Origin: Oscillospiraceae bacterium
Lineage (GTDB): Bacteria; Bacillota; Clostridia; Oscillospirales; CAG-272
Direction of reading: 5' to 3'
Length of the DNA stretch: 64,000 nt
Assembly: GCA_015065285.1 (NCBI GenBank)
Contig: SVQP01000007.1
Coordinates: forward strand, 1-64,000
Position numbers and translations under genes: made by a program. Positions 53,161 to 61,131 of the stretch are shown piece after piece. The notes under the pieces are model-generated. The model searched no databases and was not told the DNA's origin. It saw only the letters and a program-made list of their open reading frames with translations. Each line of letters opens with the position of its first letter. Position 1 is the first letter of the stretch.

Positions 53161-53264
53161 CGGGCGATCACTGATCGCCCCTACAAGTGTCTGTGCTGTG
53201 GCTTTAATACGTAAAACCCAAACAAAAACAGCCGTAGGGGCGATCTGTGATCGCCCGCCCCTAC
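53161..53264. repeat. Two REP-like GTAG hairpins in opposite orientation
   Basis: The 313-bp gap 53032-53344 holds the terminator above and this pair. An inverted 24-nt unit lies at 53161-53184 (reads GTAGGGGCGATC...CCCG on the minus strand). A direct unit lies at 53234-53257, followed at once by CCCCTAC, a partial inverted unit. Each unit is GTAG plus an 8-bp stem with a 3-4 nt loop. Confidence 0.75.
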
Positions 53265-53344
53265 GGCTATTACTATTTGAAAGTATTGGTTTTTGATAAT
53301 TTTACCGTTATTTACGCAGCCCCATCGGCAGCTTTTTTCTTTTT

Positions 53345-55447
53345 TTATTGCACGTTTGCTTTGCCTGTCACAATGACGGTCTGCAGCGCATCCATGGTGA
53401 AGGTGGCGCTCCATATCTGCTCGTCGACCTGCTCAAAGGTGGCGGACAGGGTCTTTTGCGTAAAGGGATCGTACAAAACGGGGTCGGGCAATTTGCCGCG
53501 CAGCGTGACTTGTACGGTCTGCTCGGACTCCCGGGCATTGACAAACAGGTATCTCTTGCCGCCTGCGCCCGTGGTGCACTTGCAAACCACACCGTTCGTG
53601 GGCTGCGAAGCGAAGCAGGGAAGCGCGTGGGTGGGGAGCTTTTCAAATAATTCCGCCTCGTTTTGGGTCACGGTGGCGAAGCTGTACTTGGAAATGGCGG
53701 GGAACATATTGCTTTGTGGGGAAAGAACGGTCAGCCCCTGATCTGCAAGCTTTTGCAGAACGGCACGTGCGCGATCGCAAAGCTCCATGGGTGGCAGGAG
53801 CAGCGCGCTGTAGAGGTAGCCGGTGGGGGTATTCAGATATCCGTCCGTCATATGGCACTTTTCCAAGTATTCGCAGTCGGTAAAATCAAAGTCGATCTGG
53901 CGGTCAAGCAGTCCGTAGAACAGGCTGCGCAAGCCGTCTGCACAGGTATTTTCCTCTGCGCAATACGCGCCGTAGGGCTGATCCGAGCCCTTGTGGTGCA
54001 TCTGGAAGGTCTCGATGGGGTAGTAGAGCATAATGCCTGCCTGATGTCTGCCCTTTGTGATCGCATCGGCTCTGCCCAGCGCCTCGTTGATCTGCTTGTA
54101 AAGTGCGGGCTCTGCCTGCTGCTCGCTGTAATACGAGGTAAAGATATCTACGCCCAGCGCATACTGCAGGCTCATGGAGGCATACATCTGCATAGGTGTC
54201 ACGTTTCCGCCCTGCGCGTGTGCCGAAACCTCACTCATGACGTGCGGCCTGCCGTAAGCGTGCGCAATCGAGGAGACCAGCTTGGGTGTAAAGGCGTCGT
54301 TGTGCACCTTCATGGGAATCGAGTGCAGCATATCAATGCCGGGGGTGTGCATATGGCGCAAAAGCGAGAAGTAATTTCCCTCAAAAACCGTGTGGTAGCG
54401 GATGTCATCCTCAAGCAGGATGTGACCCGAGAAGGGCAGACCGTGCGCGCAGCACCAGTTGGAGAGCTGCGCAAAGTAGCTTTGCTCGTAAAGATCCGAG
54501 ATCAGGCGGTAATAATCGTATCTGACCTGCTTTGCCCGGTCGTTCTCGCCAAAGAACAGGTATACAAGGTTGGGGGCGAGCGGATAGCCGTAGCGCGCGG
54601 AGAACTGGTTTTCTACGTCGCGACCAAAGCTGACCACGGGATAGAGCGGCAGCGTGTCGTCATACGCGTCGTGCGCGCGAGGCGGATAGAGTCCGAAATT
54701 GATATAGCAGCCCATCAGAGAGGGCTCGTCGGTGAACATGGCTTCGATCTTGCCGTCTCCCTCTGCCAAGTGGTGCTTGGTGTAGTCGTAGCAGGGCTTG
54801 TAGGTGTTGCGAATGAATTCGCGAACAGCGTCGGGATTGGTTACGTCAATGTAGCGGCGTGCATCACACACGTTGTGCTGCGCGTGTGTGCCCTCGTAAA
54901 GGCGCTTTTTGAGAAAGAAGCAGGCAAGGGCGGGGGCGTCGGAGGGGTTCTCCAGCGTCACGGGCTGCGTCGATTTGCCAAATACGGCGTGCAGGCAGGA
55001 AAAATCGGTGATCTTACCCTCGGCATAGGGGTAGGTGGCGGCGAACATAAAGCATTCGTGTCCGCGCGGCAACTCCCGCGTCACGCTCTCGCCGGGGGCA
55101 AGCTCGCAGGTCATCATGGCAATGCCCAGCGCCTCATAGTCGGGGTCTGCATCCACGGTAAGTCCTCCCGCGCCACCGCTGGGGTAGCCCTTTTCGTCGT
55201 ACAACCAAACGCGCATACCCATCTCGCAGGCGGTATCAATGGCAAGCGCCATCTTTCTCCATTCCTCGGGATCGGTGGCGTAGTTTCTCCAGGAAACGTT
55301 GGTCACCACGCCGCCAAAGCCGCGGTCGGCAAGGTATTGCAGGTGGCGGCGCACCGATTCCTTGAGTGCTGCATCGTCAAGATTTGGGTCGTGTACCAGC
55401 TCGTGCGTGATCTTGAGCGGCAGGTGCATGTTATCAATTGCTTTCAT
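53345..55447 (-). CDS. Cytoplasmic GH106-like glycosidase-type protein
   Basis: A 700-residue protein without a signal peptide, related in motif order to the secreted protein at 8589-11549. It has LYDEKGYPSGGAGG (near 92-105), AMFTDEPSLMG, LPFSGHILLEDDIR and PGIDMLHSIP. These fit a TIM-barrel hydrolase near GH106 (alpha-L-rhamnosidase) or unclassified relatives; the Glu/Asp in YDEK and TDEP are candidate catalytic residues. ATG 55447 has an AAAGGAGAG site and lies within the end of the ribbon-helix-helix gene (14-bp overlap), so the two are coupled. The likely substrate is an imported oligosaccharide, not identified. Confidence 0.7.
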   Translation of the reverse strand: MKAIDNMHLPLKITHELVHDPNLDDAALKESVRRHLQYLADRGFGGVVTNVSWRNYATDPEEWRKMALAIDTACEMGMRVWLYDEKGYPSGGAGGLTVDADPDYEALGIAMMTCELAPGESVTRELPRGHECFMFAATYPYAEGKITDFSCLHAVFGKSTQPVTLENPSDAPALACFFLKKRLYEGTHAQHNVCDARRYIDVTNPDAVREFIRNTYKPCYDYTKHHLAEGDGKIEAMFTDEPSLMGCYINFGLYPPRAHDAYDDTLPLYPVVSFGRDVENQFSARYGYPLAPNLVYLFFGENDRAKQVRYDYYRLISDLYEQSYFAQLSNWCCAHGLPFSGHILLEDDIRYHTVFEGNYFSLLRHMHTPGIDMLHSIPMKVHNDAFTPKLVSSIAHAYGRPHVMSEVSAHAQGGNVTPMQMYASMSLQYALGVDIFTSYYSEQQAEPALYKQINEALGRADAITKGRHQAGIMLYYPIETFQMHHKGSDQPYGAYCAEENTCADGLRSLFYGLLDRQIDFDFTDCEYLEKCHMTDGYLNTPTGYLYSALLLPPMELCDRARAVLQKLADQGLTVLSPQSNMFPAISKYSFATVTQNEAELFEKLPTHALPCFASQPTNGVVCKCTTGAGGKRYLFVNARESEQTVQVTLRGKLPDPVLYDPFTQKTLSATFEQVDEQIWSATFTMDALQTVIVTGKANVQ

Positions 55448-55667
55448 CGCTCTCTCCTTTTTCCTCGTACAGTGCAAGGTCAATCCTGGCAAGCTCCGCG
55501 GGGGAGATCCTGCCCTTGGTTTTTTCATAGTAGGCGATATTGTTGCGCAGCATGAAAAGGAACTGGTTGTTGGGGCTTCTGCCCTCCTTTTCGCTGATCA
55601 GGATAAACTTGCGCAGCATGTCCTCGGACATGTGCAGTGTGAATTCTTTTTGGTTTTTCTGTGCCAT
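55434..55667 (-). CDS. Ribbon-helix-helix (Arc-like) DNA-binding protein
   Basis: A 77-residue protein. A short N-terminal strand (KEFTLHMS) is followed by two helices (EDMLRKFILISEKEGRSPNN, then QFLFMLRNNIAYYEK), matching Arc/RHH dimeric regulators, with a charged tail (ARIDLALYEEKGESDESN). It probably binds DNA as a dimer and may regulate this operon. It starts with a GAGGA site 7 bp after the previous gene and overlaps the glycosidase gene. No toxin gene is adjacent, so an antitoxin role is less likely. Confidence 0.72.
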   Translation of the reverse strand: MAQKNQKEFTLHMSEDMLRKFILISEKEGRSPNNQFLFMLRNNIAYYEKTKGRISPAELARIDLALYEEKGESDESN

Positions 55668-55674
55668 GCTGTCC

Positions 55675-56196
55675 TCATTTCTCGGTCGGAACCACTACGG
55701 TGCCGATGTTGTAGTATTTCATGATCTTCAGAGCCTTTTGGGTTGCCTCAAAGTACACCACGCACTTCTCGTCGCCCAGCATAAAAATACCGTAGTAAAG
55801 GTCGGGCGCCTGCAGCGAGGACATGCATTGGAAATCTCGCTTGCATTTCTGCGCACTCACGTAAGCCTCGGCAGCCTCGTCGTAAGGGGCGATCTTCTGA
55901 AAATCGCGGATGTTGATGGTAAAAAGCTTCTTTCTGGTCTTGCCACCCCAGATGGTGGTAAAGGTGATCTCGCCTGAAAGGGTGGAGTACTCGTATTCGG
56001 GGCAAACAAAGCGCCAGGTAAAATAGATCAGCGCCCAGTCAAGCAGCGGCAAAAAGGTGATGACCCAGGGAAAGGTGAGAAGAAAGGCGGACAGGTAAGC
56101 CACGTTGAATATCACGTAAAGCGCGATCATCATAAAGCGGCGCCATCTCCACTTGCCCTCGTTTTTTTGTTTGACGATATATTCGTATTGATTCAT
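55675..56196 (-). CDS. Two-helix membrane protein of unknown function
   Basis: A 173-residue protein with the N-terminus MNQYEYIVKQKNEGKWRWRR, then two adjacent hydrophobic segments (about 22-62). A beta-rich cytoplasmic domain follows (YEYSTLSGEITFTTIWGGKT, then RKKLFTINIRDFQKIAPYDE), which may be PH-like. It resembles uncharacterised Clostridia proteins I cannot name with confidence. ATG 56196 has a GGAGGT site. It is first in the operon with the RHH regulator and GH106-like gene, behind its own promoter. Confidence 0.65.
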   Translation of the reverse strand: MNQYEYIVKQKNEGKWRWRRFMMIALYVIFNVAYLSAFLLTFPWVITFLPLLDWALIYFTWRFVCPEYEYSTLSGEITFTTIWGGKTRKKLFTINIRDFQKIAPYDEAAEAYVSAQKCKRDFQCMSSLQAPDLYYGIFMLGDEKCVVYFEATQKALKIMKYYNIGTVVVPTEK

Positions 56197-56223
56197 GGTG
56201 ACCTCCACGCATTTTCTGTTTAA

Positions 56224-56252
56224 ATTATACCATACGGCAGGCGTGATTTCAA
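56224..56252 (-). promoter_or_regulatory. Sigma-A promoter for the 56196-53345 operon
   Basis: Minus strand: TTGAAA (complement of 56247-56252), 17 bp, TATAAT (complement of 56224-56229). Confidence 0.75.
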
Positions 56253-56294
56253 CCGATTTGTGCGATTTTTTGCGTGAATTCTTGCTGCCCCCTC

Positions 56295-56323
56295 TTGCAA
56301 CGCGCGCGTAATTATAGTATAAT
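56295..56323 (+). promoter_or_regulatory. Sigma-A promoter for the UPF0237/UPF0210 operon
   Basis: TTGCAA (56295-56300), 17 bp, TATAAT (56318-56323), 37 bp before ATG 56361. A second TATAAT at 56332-56337 lacks a -35. Confidence 0.75.
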
Positions 56324-56360
56324 AATTTATAATCAATTAAAGTGTACACGGAGGTGTGAC

Positions 56361-56630
56361 ATGAAAGCAGTAATTACTGTAACCGGTAAGGACAGCATGG
56401 GCATTATCGCGGGCGTGGCAGGCAAGTGCGCAGAGCTCGGCGCCAACATTGTGGATATTTCGCAAAGCGTTCTGCAGGAGTATTTCGCCATGATCATGCT
56501 GGCGGATATTGACCATCTGCAGGTGGATTTCGCGCAGTTTGTAGATGAGCTGGAGGCGTTTGGCAAGGAGAAGGGTCTGAGCGTTCAGACCATGCACGAG
56601 GATATTTTCAACACCATGCACCATATCTGA
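56361..56630 (+). CDS. ACT domain protein, UPF0237 family
   Basis: An 89-residue single ACT domain (MKAVITVTGKDSMGIIAGVA, then GANIVDISQSVLQEYFAMIM). The family binds small ligands such as amino acids and is almost always encoded next to a UPF0210 protein, as here (15 bp apart). The two are thought to act together, but the role is unknown. The start has a GGAGGTG site. Confidence 0.9.
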   Translation: MKAVITVTGKDSMGIIAGVAGKCAELGANIVDISQSVLQEYFAMIMLADIDHLQVDFAQFVDELEAFGKEKGLSVQTMHEDIFNTMHHI

Positions 56631-56645
56631 CGCGAGGGCTTTATC

Positions 56646-58004
56646 ATGATTGAAACCAGAGATATTTTAGAAACCATCAACATGATACGCGAAGAAAATC
56701 TGGATATCCGCACGGTCACCATGGGCATCTCGCTTTTGGATTGCGTCAGTGACGACGTGGACGTGCTGTGCACGCGTATCTATGATAAGATCACGACCAA
56801 GGCTGAGCGCTTGGTCGAGACCGGCAATAAAATCGAGAAAAAATACGGTATTCCGATCGTCAACAAGCGTGTCTCGGTCACGCCCGTGTCGCTGATCGGC
56901 GGCAGGGCGAATCGCGAGGGCTACCTTAAGATTGCGCATACGCTGCAAAGAGCGGCAGAGCAGACCGGCATCAACTTTATCGGCGGCTATTCTGCGCTGG
57001 TACATAAGGGCATGACGCCGGGCGAGAGAGAGATGATCGCCTCGATCCCCGAAGCGCTTGCACAAACGCAAATGGTGTGCTCCTCGGTCAACGTGGCGAC
57101 AACCAAGGCGGGCATCAATATGGATGCCATTGCGCTGATGGGAAAAACCATCAAAGAGGCAGCGTATCTGACGCGTGACAATCAGTCCATCGGCTGTGCA
57201 AAGCTGGTGGTGTTTGCCAACGTGCCCGAGGATAACCCCTTTATGGCGGGTGCGTTCCACGGAACGGGCGAGCCGGATACGGTCATCAACGTGGGCGTTT
57301 CGGGGCCCGGTGTGGTATCCAGCGCCATTGCAAGAGCAGGGGATTGCGATCTTTCTGCGCTTGCGGACGTGATCAAAAAGACCGCGTTCAAGATCACGCG
57401 CGTCGGTCAGCTGGTGGCAAGCGAGGCATCTGCCGCGCTGGACGTACCCTTTGGCATTGTAGACCTTTCCTTGGCGCCCACGCCTGCCGTGGGTGACTCG
57501 GTCGCACATATTCTGGAGGGCATGGGGCTTGAGAGCACCGGCGCGCACGGCACCACTGCATGCCTTGCCATGCTCAATGATGCGGTCAAAAAGGGCGGTG
57601 TCATGGCGTCCTCGCACGTGGGCGGCTTATCGGGCGCATTTATTCCGGTGTCCGAGGATGCGGGCATGATCGCGGCGGTCGAAAAGGGTGCTTTGTCGAT
57701 CGAAAAGCTGGAGGCAATGACGGCGGTGTGCTCGGTCGGACTTGATATGATTGCAGTGCCGGGAGACACCGATGAAGCGGTGATCTGCGGTGTGATCGCA
57801 GATGAAATTTCTATCGGAGTGGTGAATAATAAGACCACTGCGGTGCGTATTATCCCTGCTTATGGTAAGAAAGTGGGGGATAGCGTTGATTTTGGCGGAC
57901 TTTTGGGCACAGCTCCCATTATGCCGCTGCGCGAGTACTCGCCTGCTAAGTTTATCGGGCGCGGCGGACGCATTCCTGCGCCTATTCATAGTCTGCGTAA
58001 CTGA
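56646..58004 (+). CDS. UPF0210 / PFL family protein
   Basis: A 452-residue cytoplasmic protein of the DUF711/UPF0210 family, named from structural likeness to pyruvate formate-lyase barrels but without a glycyl-radical site. Family signatures include [13 protein letters not shown] near the N-terminus, [32 protein letters not shown] and [19 protein letters not shown]. It partners with the upstream ACT protein; the reaction is not known. The start is 15 bp after the UPF0237 stop; a possible GAGGG site lies upstream. Confidence 0.93.
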   Translation: MIETRDILETINMIREENLDIRTVTMGISLLDCVSDDVDVLCTRIYDKITTKAERLVETGNKIEKKYGIPIVNKRVSVTPVSLIGGRANREGYLKIAHTLQRAAEQTGINFIGGYSALVHKGMTPGEREMIASIPEALAQTQMVCSSVNVATTKAGINMDAIALMGKTIKEAAYLTRDNQSIGCAKLVVFANVPEDNPFMAGAFHGTGEPDTVINVGVSGPGVVSSAIARAGDCDLSALADVIKKTAFKITRVGQLVASEASAALDVPFGIVDLSLAPTPAVGDSVAHILEGMGLESTGAHGTTACLAMLNDAVKKGGVMASSHVGGLSGAFIPVSEDAGMIAAVEKGALSIEKLEAMTAVCSVGLDMIAVPGDTDEAVICGVIADEISIGVVNNKTTAVRIIPAYGKKVGDSVDFGGLLGTAPIMPLREYSPAKFIGRGGRIPAPIHSLRN

Positions 58005-58027
58005 TATTTTGATAAAAGGAGTGTCTT

Positions 58028-58507
58028 ATGAAATTTGAAAAAGACACGGGCGGCATTGACAAAGTGGTGGATGCAGCCACGAAATGCGTTAATACTGCCG
58101 ATAAAGTGGTGAATATATTCTCTAAAGCTGACAATGTTGGTCGGAAAGTGGGAGGAATGAAGACGGGCACAAAGGTTGGACTGCTTGTCGGAAGCGCGCT
58201 GGCGCTTTCTCTCTTCCCGTTGCGGCTTGCTTACGACAGCGAAAGCGGCGAGGGCGAATATAAATCCCTTTTGGTGGGCGTCAAGCGTACGCAGCGCCCC
58301 GAACGCACCACACAAGGAAAAACACACAGTGTTTCCTGGGAAATGTTCCCCACCGTGCGTGTAAAACCTTCGGATATTGATCCTTCTGCGCTGCCGCCTG
58401 CAAGCAAAAAAGCCCCCATCAAGGCAGTGCCCATGCAGGTGCACCACGTGCAAAAGGCAAAGCCGTGCGTGCCGGTAAAGCTGTGTGTACAGGAGGATGA
58501 GGCATGA
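58028..58507 (+). CDS. Hypothetical single-pass protein
   Basis: A 159-residue protein with an amphipathic N-terminal region (IDKVVDAATKCVNTADKVVN), one weak hydrophobic segment at about 50-68 (GLLVGSALALSLFPLRLAY) and a polar, Pro/Lys-rich tail. No family recognised. ATG 58028 has an AAAAGGAG site, 23 bp after UPF0210. Its stop overlaps the YgjV-like start (ATGA), so both are probably in the same operon. Confidence 0.6.
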   Translation: MKFEKDTGGIDKVVDAATKCVNTADKVVNIFSKADNVGRKVGGMKTGTKVGLLVGSALALSLFPLRLAYDSESGEGEYKSLLVGVKRTQRPERTTQGKTHSVSWEMFPTVRVKPSDIDPSALPPASKKAPIKAVPMQVHHVQKAKPCVPVKLCVQEDEA

Positions 58508-59061
58508 CGCCCGCACAAATCGAACTGACGGGGCAGATCGTCGGCGTCGCGGCAATGGCGCTGATCATTCTTTCGTTCCAATTCAAGCGTCGTTCCATGT
58601 ATTATATCATGCAAATCAGCGGCAACGTGCTGTTTGCCGTCAGCTTTTTGCTGCTTGGCAACGTGGCTGCATGCCTGATGAACGCCATCGGCATTGTGCG
58701 CGGTATTATTATGATTTTGCTTGGAAACAAGCGAAAGACCTGGGCACTGGTGCTGATCAACGCATTGTTTGTTGCGGGTACGGTGTTTGCGGGCACGGTC
58801 GGAGGCGGCGGTTGGGGCTGCGTAGTCTCGCTGATCCCTCAGGTTGCGGGCACGTTTTCCATGTGGTATGGATCGGACAACGCCATTCGCTGGATCCAGC
58901 TGTGCATCATTTCCCCGTTGTGGCTGGTCAATAATATCTTTATCTCGCTGTCTTACGGCGGAATTATTTGTGAAGCGTTCTGTATGGTTTCGGCTGCACT
59001 TTACCTTATCCGCATGACCGATTGGAAAAAAATGCGCGAAGGGCTTGCAAAACGGAAGTAA
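58504..59061 (+). CDS. YgjV-family membrane protein
   Basis: A 185-residue membrane protein with five or six helices. The N-terminal helix (GQIVGVAAMALIILSFQFKR), RRSMYYIMQISGNVLFAVSF and the later PLWLVNNIFISLSYGG fit the bacterial YgjV (PF10688) family of uncharacterised inner-membrane proteins. The ATG overlaps the upstream stop, with GGAGGATGAGGC just before it. The -35 box of the next operon lies inside its last codons. Confidence 0.8.
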   Translation: MTPAQIELTGQIVGVAAMALIILSFQFKRRSMYYIMQISGNVLFAVSFLLLGNVAACLMNAIGIVRGIIMILLGNKRKTWALVLINALFVAGTVFAGTVGGGGWGCVVSLIPQVAGTFSMWYGSDNAIRWIQLCIISPLWLVNNIFISLSYGGIICEAFCMVSAALYLIRMTDWKKMREGLAKRK

Positions 59062-59073
59062 ACGATGTATAAT
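59045..59073 (+). promoter_or_regulatory. Sigma-A promoter for the DUF1836-mrnC-cyclophilin operon
   Basis: TTGCAA (59045-59050, inside the 3' end of the YgjV-like gene), 17 bp, TATAAT (59068-59073). A small palindrome GGTATTCAATACC follows at the start site. Confidence 0.75.
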
Positions 59074-59111
59074 GGTATTCAATACCACGAAAAATCGTAA
59101 GGAGAACGAAA

Positions 59112-59765
59112 ATGGAAGCACAAAAGTTTCAAGAAATGATCGAGTCGGCTGTAAAAGATGCGGATCTGGTCAGCACCGAGATTCCTTCCATCGATTTGTA
59201 TCTGGAACAGATTTTGTCGCTCGTTGCCGATAAAAATAAAGAGGGAAGCGCTACGGCAGACCGTACGCTGACCAAAAATATGATCAACAATTACTCCAAG
59301 GACGGGCTGATCACCCCGGTCAAGGGTAAAAAATATTCCAAGGAGCAGATCGTGCAGATGCTGGTGGTGTATTCACTCAAGAATACGCTGTCCATCGATG
59401 AGATCAAGCGCGCCATGCAGGCAGTATATGCCAAGGAAGATTATTCCGGGCAAAAGCTGATTGAGGCGTATGATCACGCCATGGAGATCAAGCAGTCGCA
59501 AAAGCACCGCTGCCCCGAGATCGTACAGGAAATGCTGGCGGCAGAGGGACTGGACGTGCAACAGGGCGAGGATTATTTCGTCGCACTTCTGACCGTGGCG
59601 TCGCTGTCGGTGTATTTCCGCAACATCGCCAAGGCAATGCTGGAGGAATATCCGCAGCTGGAGAGCGATGAGGAGAAAAGGCAGCGCGAAAAGGAAGAAA
59701 AGCGCGAGAGAAAGGCAAGAAAAAAGGCGGAGAGCACTGAAGCTGCCGCAAAGGAGCAGGAATGA
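59112..59765 (+). CDS. DUF1836 domain protein
   Basis: A 217-residue protein. The DUF1836 core is visible: PSIDLYLEQILSLV, then TLTKNMINNYSKDGLITPVK and KKYSKEQIVQMLVVYSLKNT, a winged-helix-like layout that suggests DNA binding. The C-terminal 30 residues are a Lys/Glu-rich coil (EEKRQREKEEKRERKARKKA). The family is uncharacterised. ATG 59112 has a TAAGGAGAA site. The stop overlaps mrnC (ATGA). Confidence 0.85.
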   Translation: MEAQKFQEMIESAVKDADLVSTEIPSIDLYLEQILSLVADKNKEGSATADRTLTKNMINNYSKDGLITPVKGKKYSKEQIVQMLVVYSLKNTLSIDEIKRAMQAVYAKEDYSGQKLIEAYDHAMEIKQSQKHRCPEIVQEMLAAEGLDVQQGEDYFVALLTVASLSVYFRNIAKAMLEEYPQLESDEEKRQREKEEKRERKARKKAESTEAAAKEQE

Positions 59766-60142
59766 AGCCGGTCAATGAACTCACAACTCCCGCACTGGCG
59801 TATCTGGGTGACGCGGTCATCGAGCTGTACGTGCGCGAGCGATTGGTTGCAGCGGGGTATTCCACCTCTGCGTCTTTGAATCAGAAATCGTTGGATTTTG
59901 TCCGCGCAGGCGCGCAGGCAGAAGCAATGCAAAAAATTCTGCCGCTTCTGAGCCAAGAGGAAATGGGCGTGTTCCGCCGAGGCAGAAATATGGGGCATGG
60001 AAACGTGCCCAAGGGCGCAACGGTTGCGCAGTACAGAGCCGCTACCGGCATGGAGGTCTTGGCAGGGTATCTGCACGTGCTTGGCAGAGAGCAAAGACTT
60101 TATGAGCTGCTGGATGCGGGCTATGCACAGGAAGATATATAA
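59762..60142 (+). CDS. mrnC: Mini-ribonuclease III
   Basis: A 126-residue RNase III-type catalytic domain lacking a double-stranded RNA-binding domain. It matures 23S rRNA in Firmicutes. LAYLGDAVIELYVRERL carries the metal-binding D17, RNMGHGNVPKGATVAQYRAA is the family signature, and TGMEVLAGYLHVLG supplies the second acidic site. The start overlaps the DUF1836 stop; the cyclophilin gene begins 22 bp later. In many Firmicutes it sits next to cysS, which is not seen here. Confidence 0.92.
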   Translation: MKPVNELTTPALAYLGDAVIELYVRERLVAAGYSTSASLNQKSLDFVRAGAQAEAMQKILPLLSQEEMGVFRRGRNMGHGNVPKGATVAQYRAATGMEVLAGYLHVLGREQRLYELLDAGYAQEDI

Positions 60143-60164
60143 TAAAGGAAAGGATCAGATAGAA

Positions 60165-60665
60165 ATGAGCAATCCAAAGGTTATTTTGCATATTAAGGAA
60201 TACGGTGATATCACCGTAGAGTTGTATCCCGATAAGGCGCCCGAAACGGTTGCCAACTTTGTTGGGCTGGTAAGTGAGGGCTTTTATTCGGGCCTGATCT
60301 TCCATCGCGTCATCCGCGGATTCATGATCCAGGGCGGCGGCATGGATGAGGGCTTTAATCAGAAGCCCGCAAAGTCGATCAAGGGAGAGTTCCGTTCCAA
60401 CGGCTTTGCGCAGAACGATCTGCACCACGCCAAGGGCGTAATTTCCATGGCAAGAACGCAGGTCAAGAACTCGGCTTCCTCTCAGTTCTTTATCATGCAC
60501 GCAGATGCAGGATATCTGGACGGTGAGTATGCCGCATTCGGCGCTGTTGTCGAGGGAATCGAGGTCGTGGACGCCATTGCCGCAACCAAGACCCGCAGCG
60601 TGGGCTGGTATGATGACGTGCCGGTCTCTCCCATCGTCATTGAAAGCGCAGAGGTTATTGCCTGA
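60165..60665 (+). CDS. Peptidyl-prolyl cis-trans isomerase, cyclophilin type
   Basis: A 166-residue cytoplasmic protein. The cyclophilin core is clear: TVELYPDKAPETVANFVGLV, IFHRVIRGFMIQGGGMDEGF (Arg in HRVIRGF is catalytic), SMARTQVKNSASSQFFIMH and AAFGAVVEGIEVVDAIA. It speeds proline isomerisation during folding. ATG 60165 follows AAAGGAAAGG; an upstream in-frame extension within mrnC is rejected. It is last in its operon, before a terminator. Confidence 0.95.
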   Translation: MSNPKVILHIKEYGDITVELYPDKAPETVANFVGLVSEGFYSGLIFHRVIRGFMIQGGGMDEGFNQKPAKSIKGEFRSNGFAQNDLHHAKGVISMARTQVKNSASSQFFIMHADAGYLDGEYAAFGAVVEGIEVVDAIAATKTRSVGWYDDVPVSPIVIESAEVIA

Positions 60666-60676
60666 ACGCAATGAAA

Positions 60677-60712
60677 ACGCCCCGCAGGGTAGTCTTGCGG
60701 GGCATTCTTTTC
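60677..60712 (+). terminator. Rho-independent terminator after the cyclophilin gene
   Basis: Stem GCCCCGCA / TGCGGGGC (60679-60686, 60696-60703) is followed by ATTCTTTT. Confidence 0.85.
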
Positions 60713-60772
60713 GCTTTTGGCACTTTTCATAAAAATAATGTGGAAAAATTGTAGAAAAATTTCAAAAAACTA

Positions 60773-60802
60773 TTGACAAGCCCTTGCATTTGGTGGTATA
60801 AT
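60773..60802 (+). promoter_or_regulatory. Promoter of the rpmG-secE-nusG-rplK-rplA operon
   Basis: Consensus TTGACA (60773-60778), 18 bp, consensus TATAAT (60797-60802). Confidence 0.85.
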
Positions 60803-60808
60803 AGCCGT

Positions 60809-60953
60809 ACCTCTGCAAAAGGGCTTTTTTATTGCGCCCATTTTGCGCCGCCCGAAAGGGCAATGGACGCTTCCGTTTTCAGAGGGAGGTACACGGGTTT
60901 TTTCGTGTATAACGGAAAAAACCAAATAAATTTTAATGGGAGGTGCCGAACAA
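60809..60953 (+). promoter_or_regulatory. Structured 5' leader of the ribosomal/secE operon
   Basis: About 145 nt lie between the promoter and rpmG. GGGC followed by TTTTTTATT and GCCC (about 60823-60842), then GCCCGAAAGGGC (about 60850-60861), and later T-rich and A-rich segments suggest alternative hairpins, perhaps an attenuator. No small ORF stands out. No known ribosomal-protein binding motif was recognised. Confidence 0.35.
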
Positions 60954-61115
60954 ATGGCTAATGACGTAAGAGTCAAGGTAACTCTGGCATGCACCGAGTG
61001 CAAGCAGAGAAACTACAACACCAAGAAGAACAAGAAGAACGACCCTGACAGACTCGAGCTCAAGAAGTACTGCAAATTCTGCCGCAAGCACACTCTTCAC
61101 AGAGAAACAAAGTAA
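60954..61115 (+). CDS. rpmG: Ribosomal protein L33 (bL33), zinc-ribbon form
   Basis: A 53-residue protein. Two Cys pairs, C13-x2-C16 ([10 protein letters not shown]) and C40-x2-C43 ([15 protein letters not shown]), identify the zinc-binding C+ form. ATG 60954 has a GGGAGGTG site. secE follows 16 bp later, the usual Firmicutes order. The gene is shorter than many ORF cut-offs and easily missed. Confidence 0.96.
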   Translation: MANDVRVKVTLACTECKQRNYNTKKNKKNDPDRLELKKYCKFCRKHTLHRETK

Positions 61116-61131
61116 TCTGGGGGGAGAGATA

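Noticed and set aside
55434-55667. RHH protein as antitoxin of a type II system
   Set aside because: No toxin-like small gene is adjacent; the overlapping partner is a 700-residue hydrolase-type protein.
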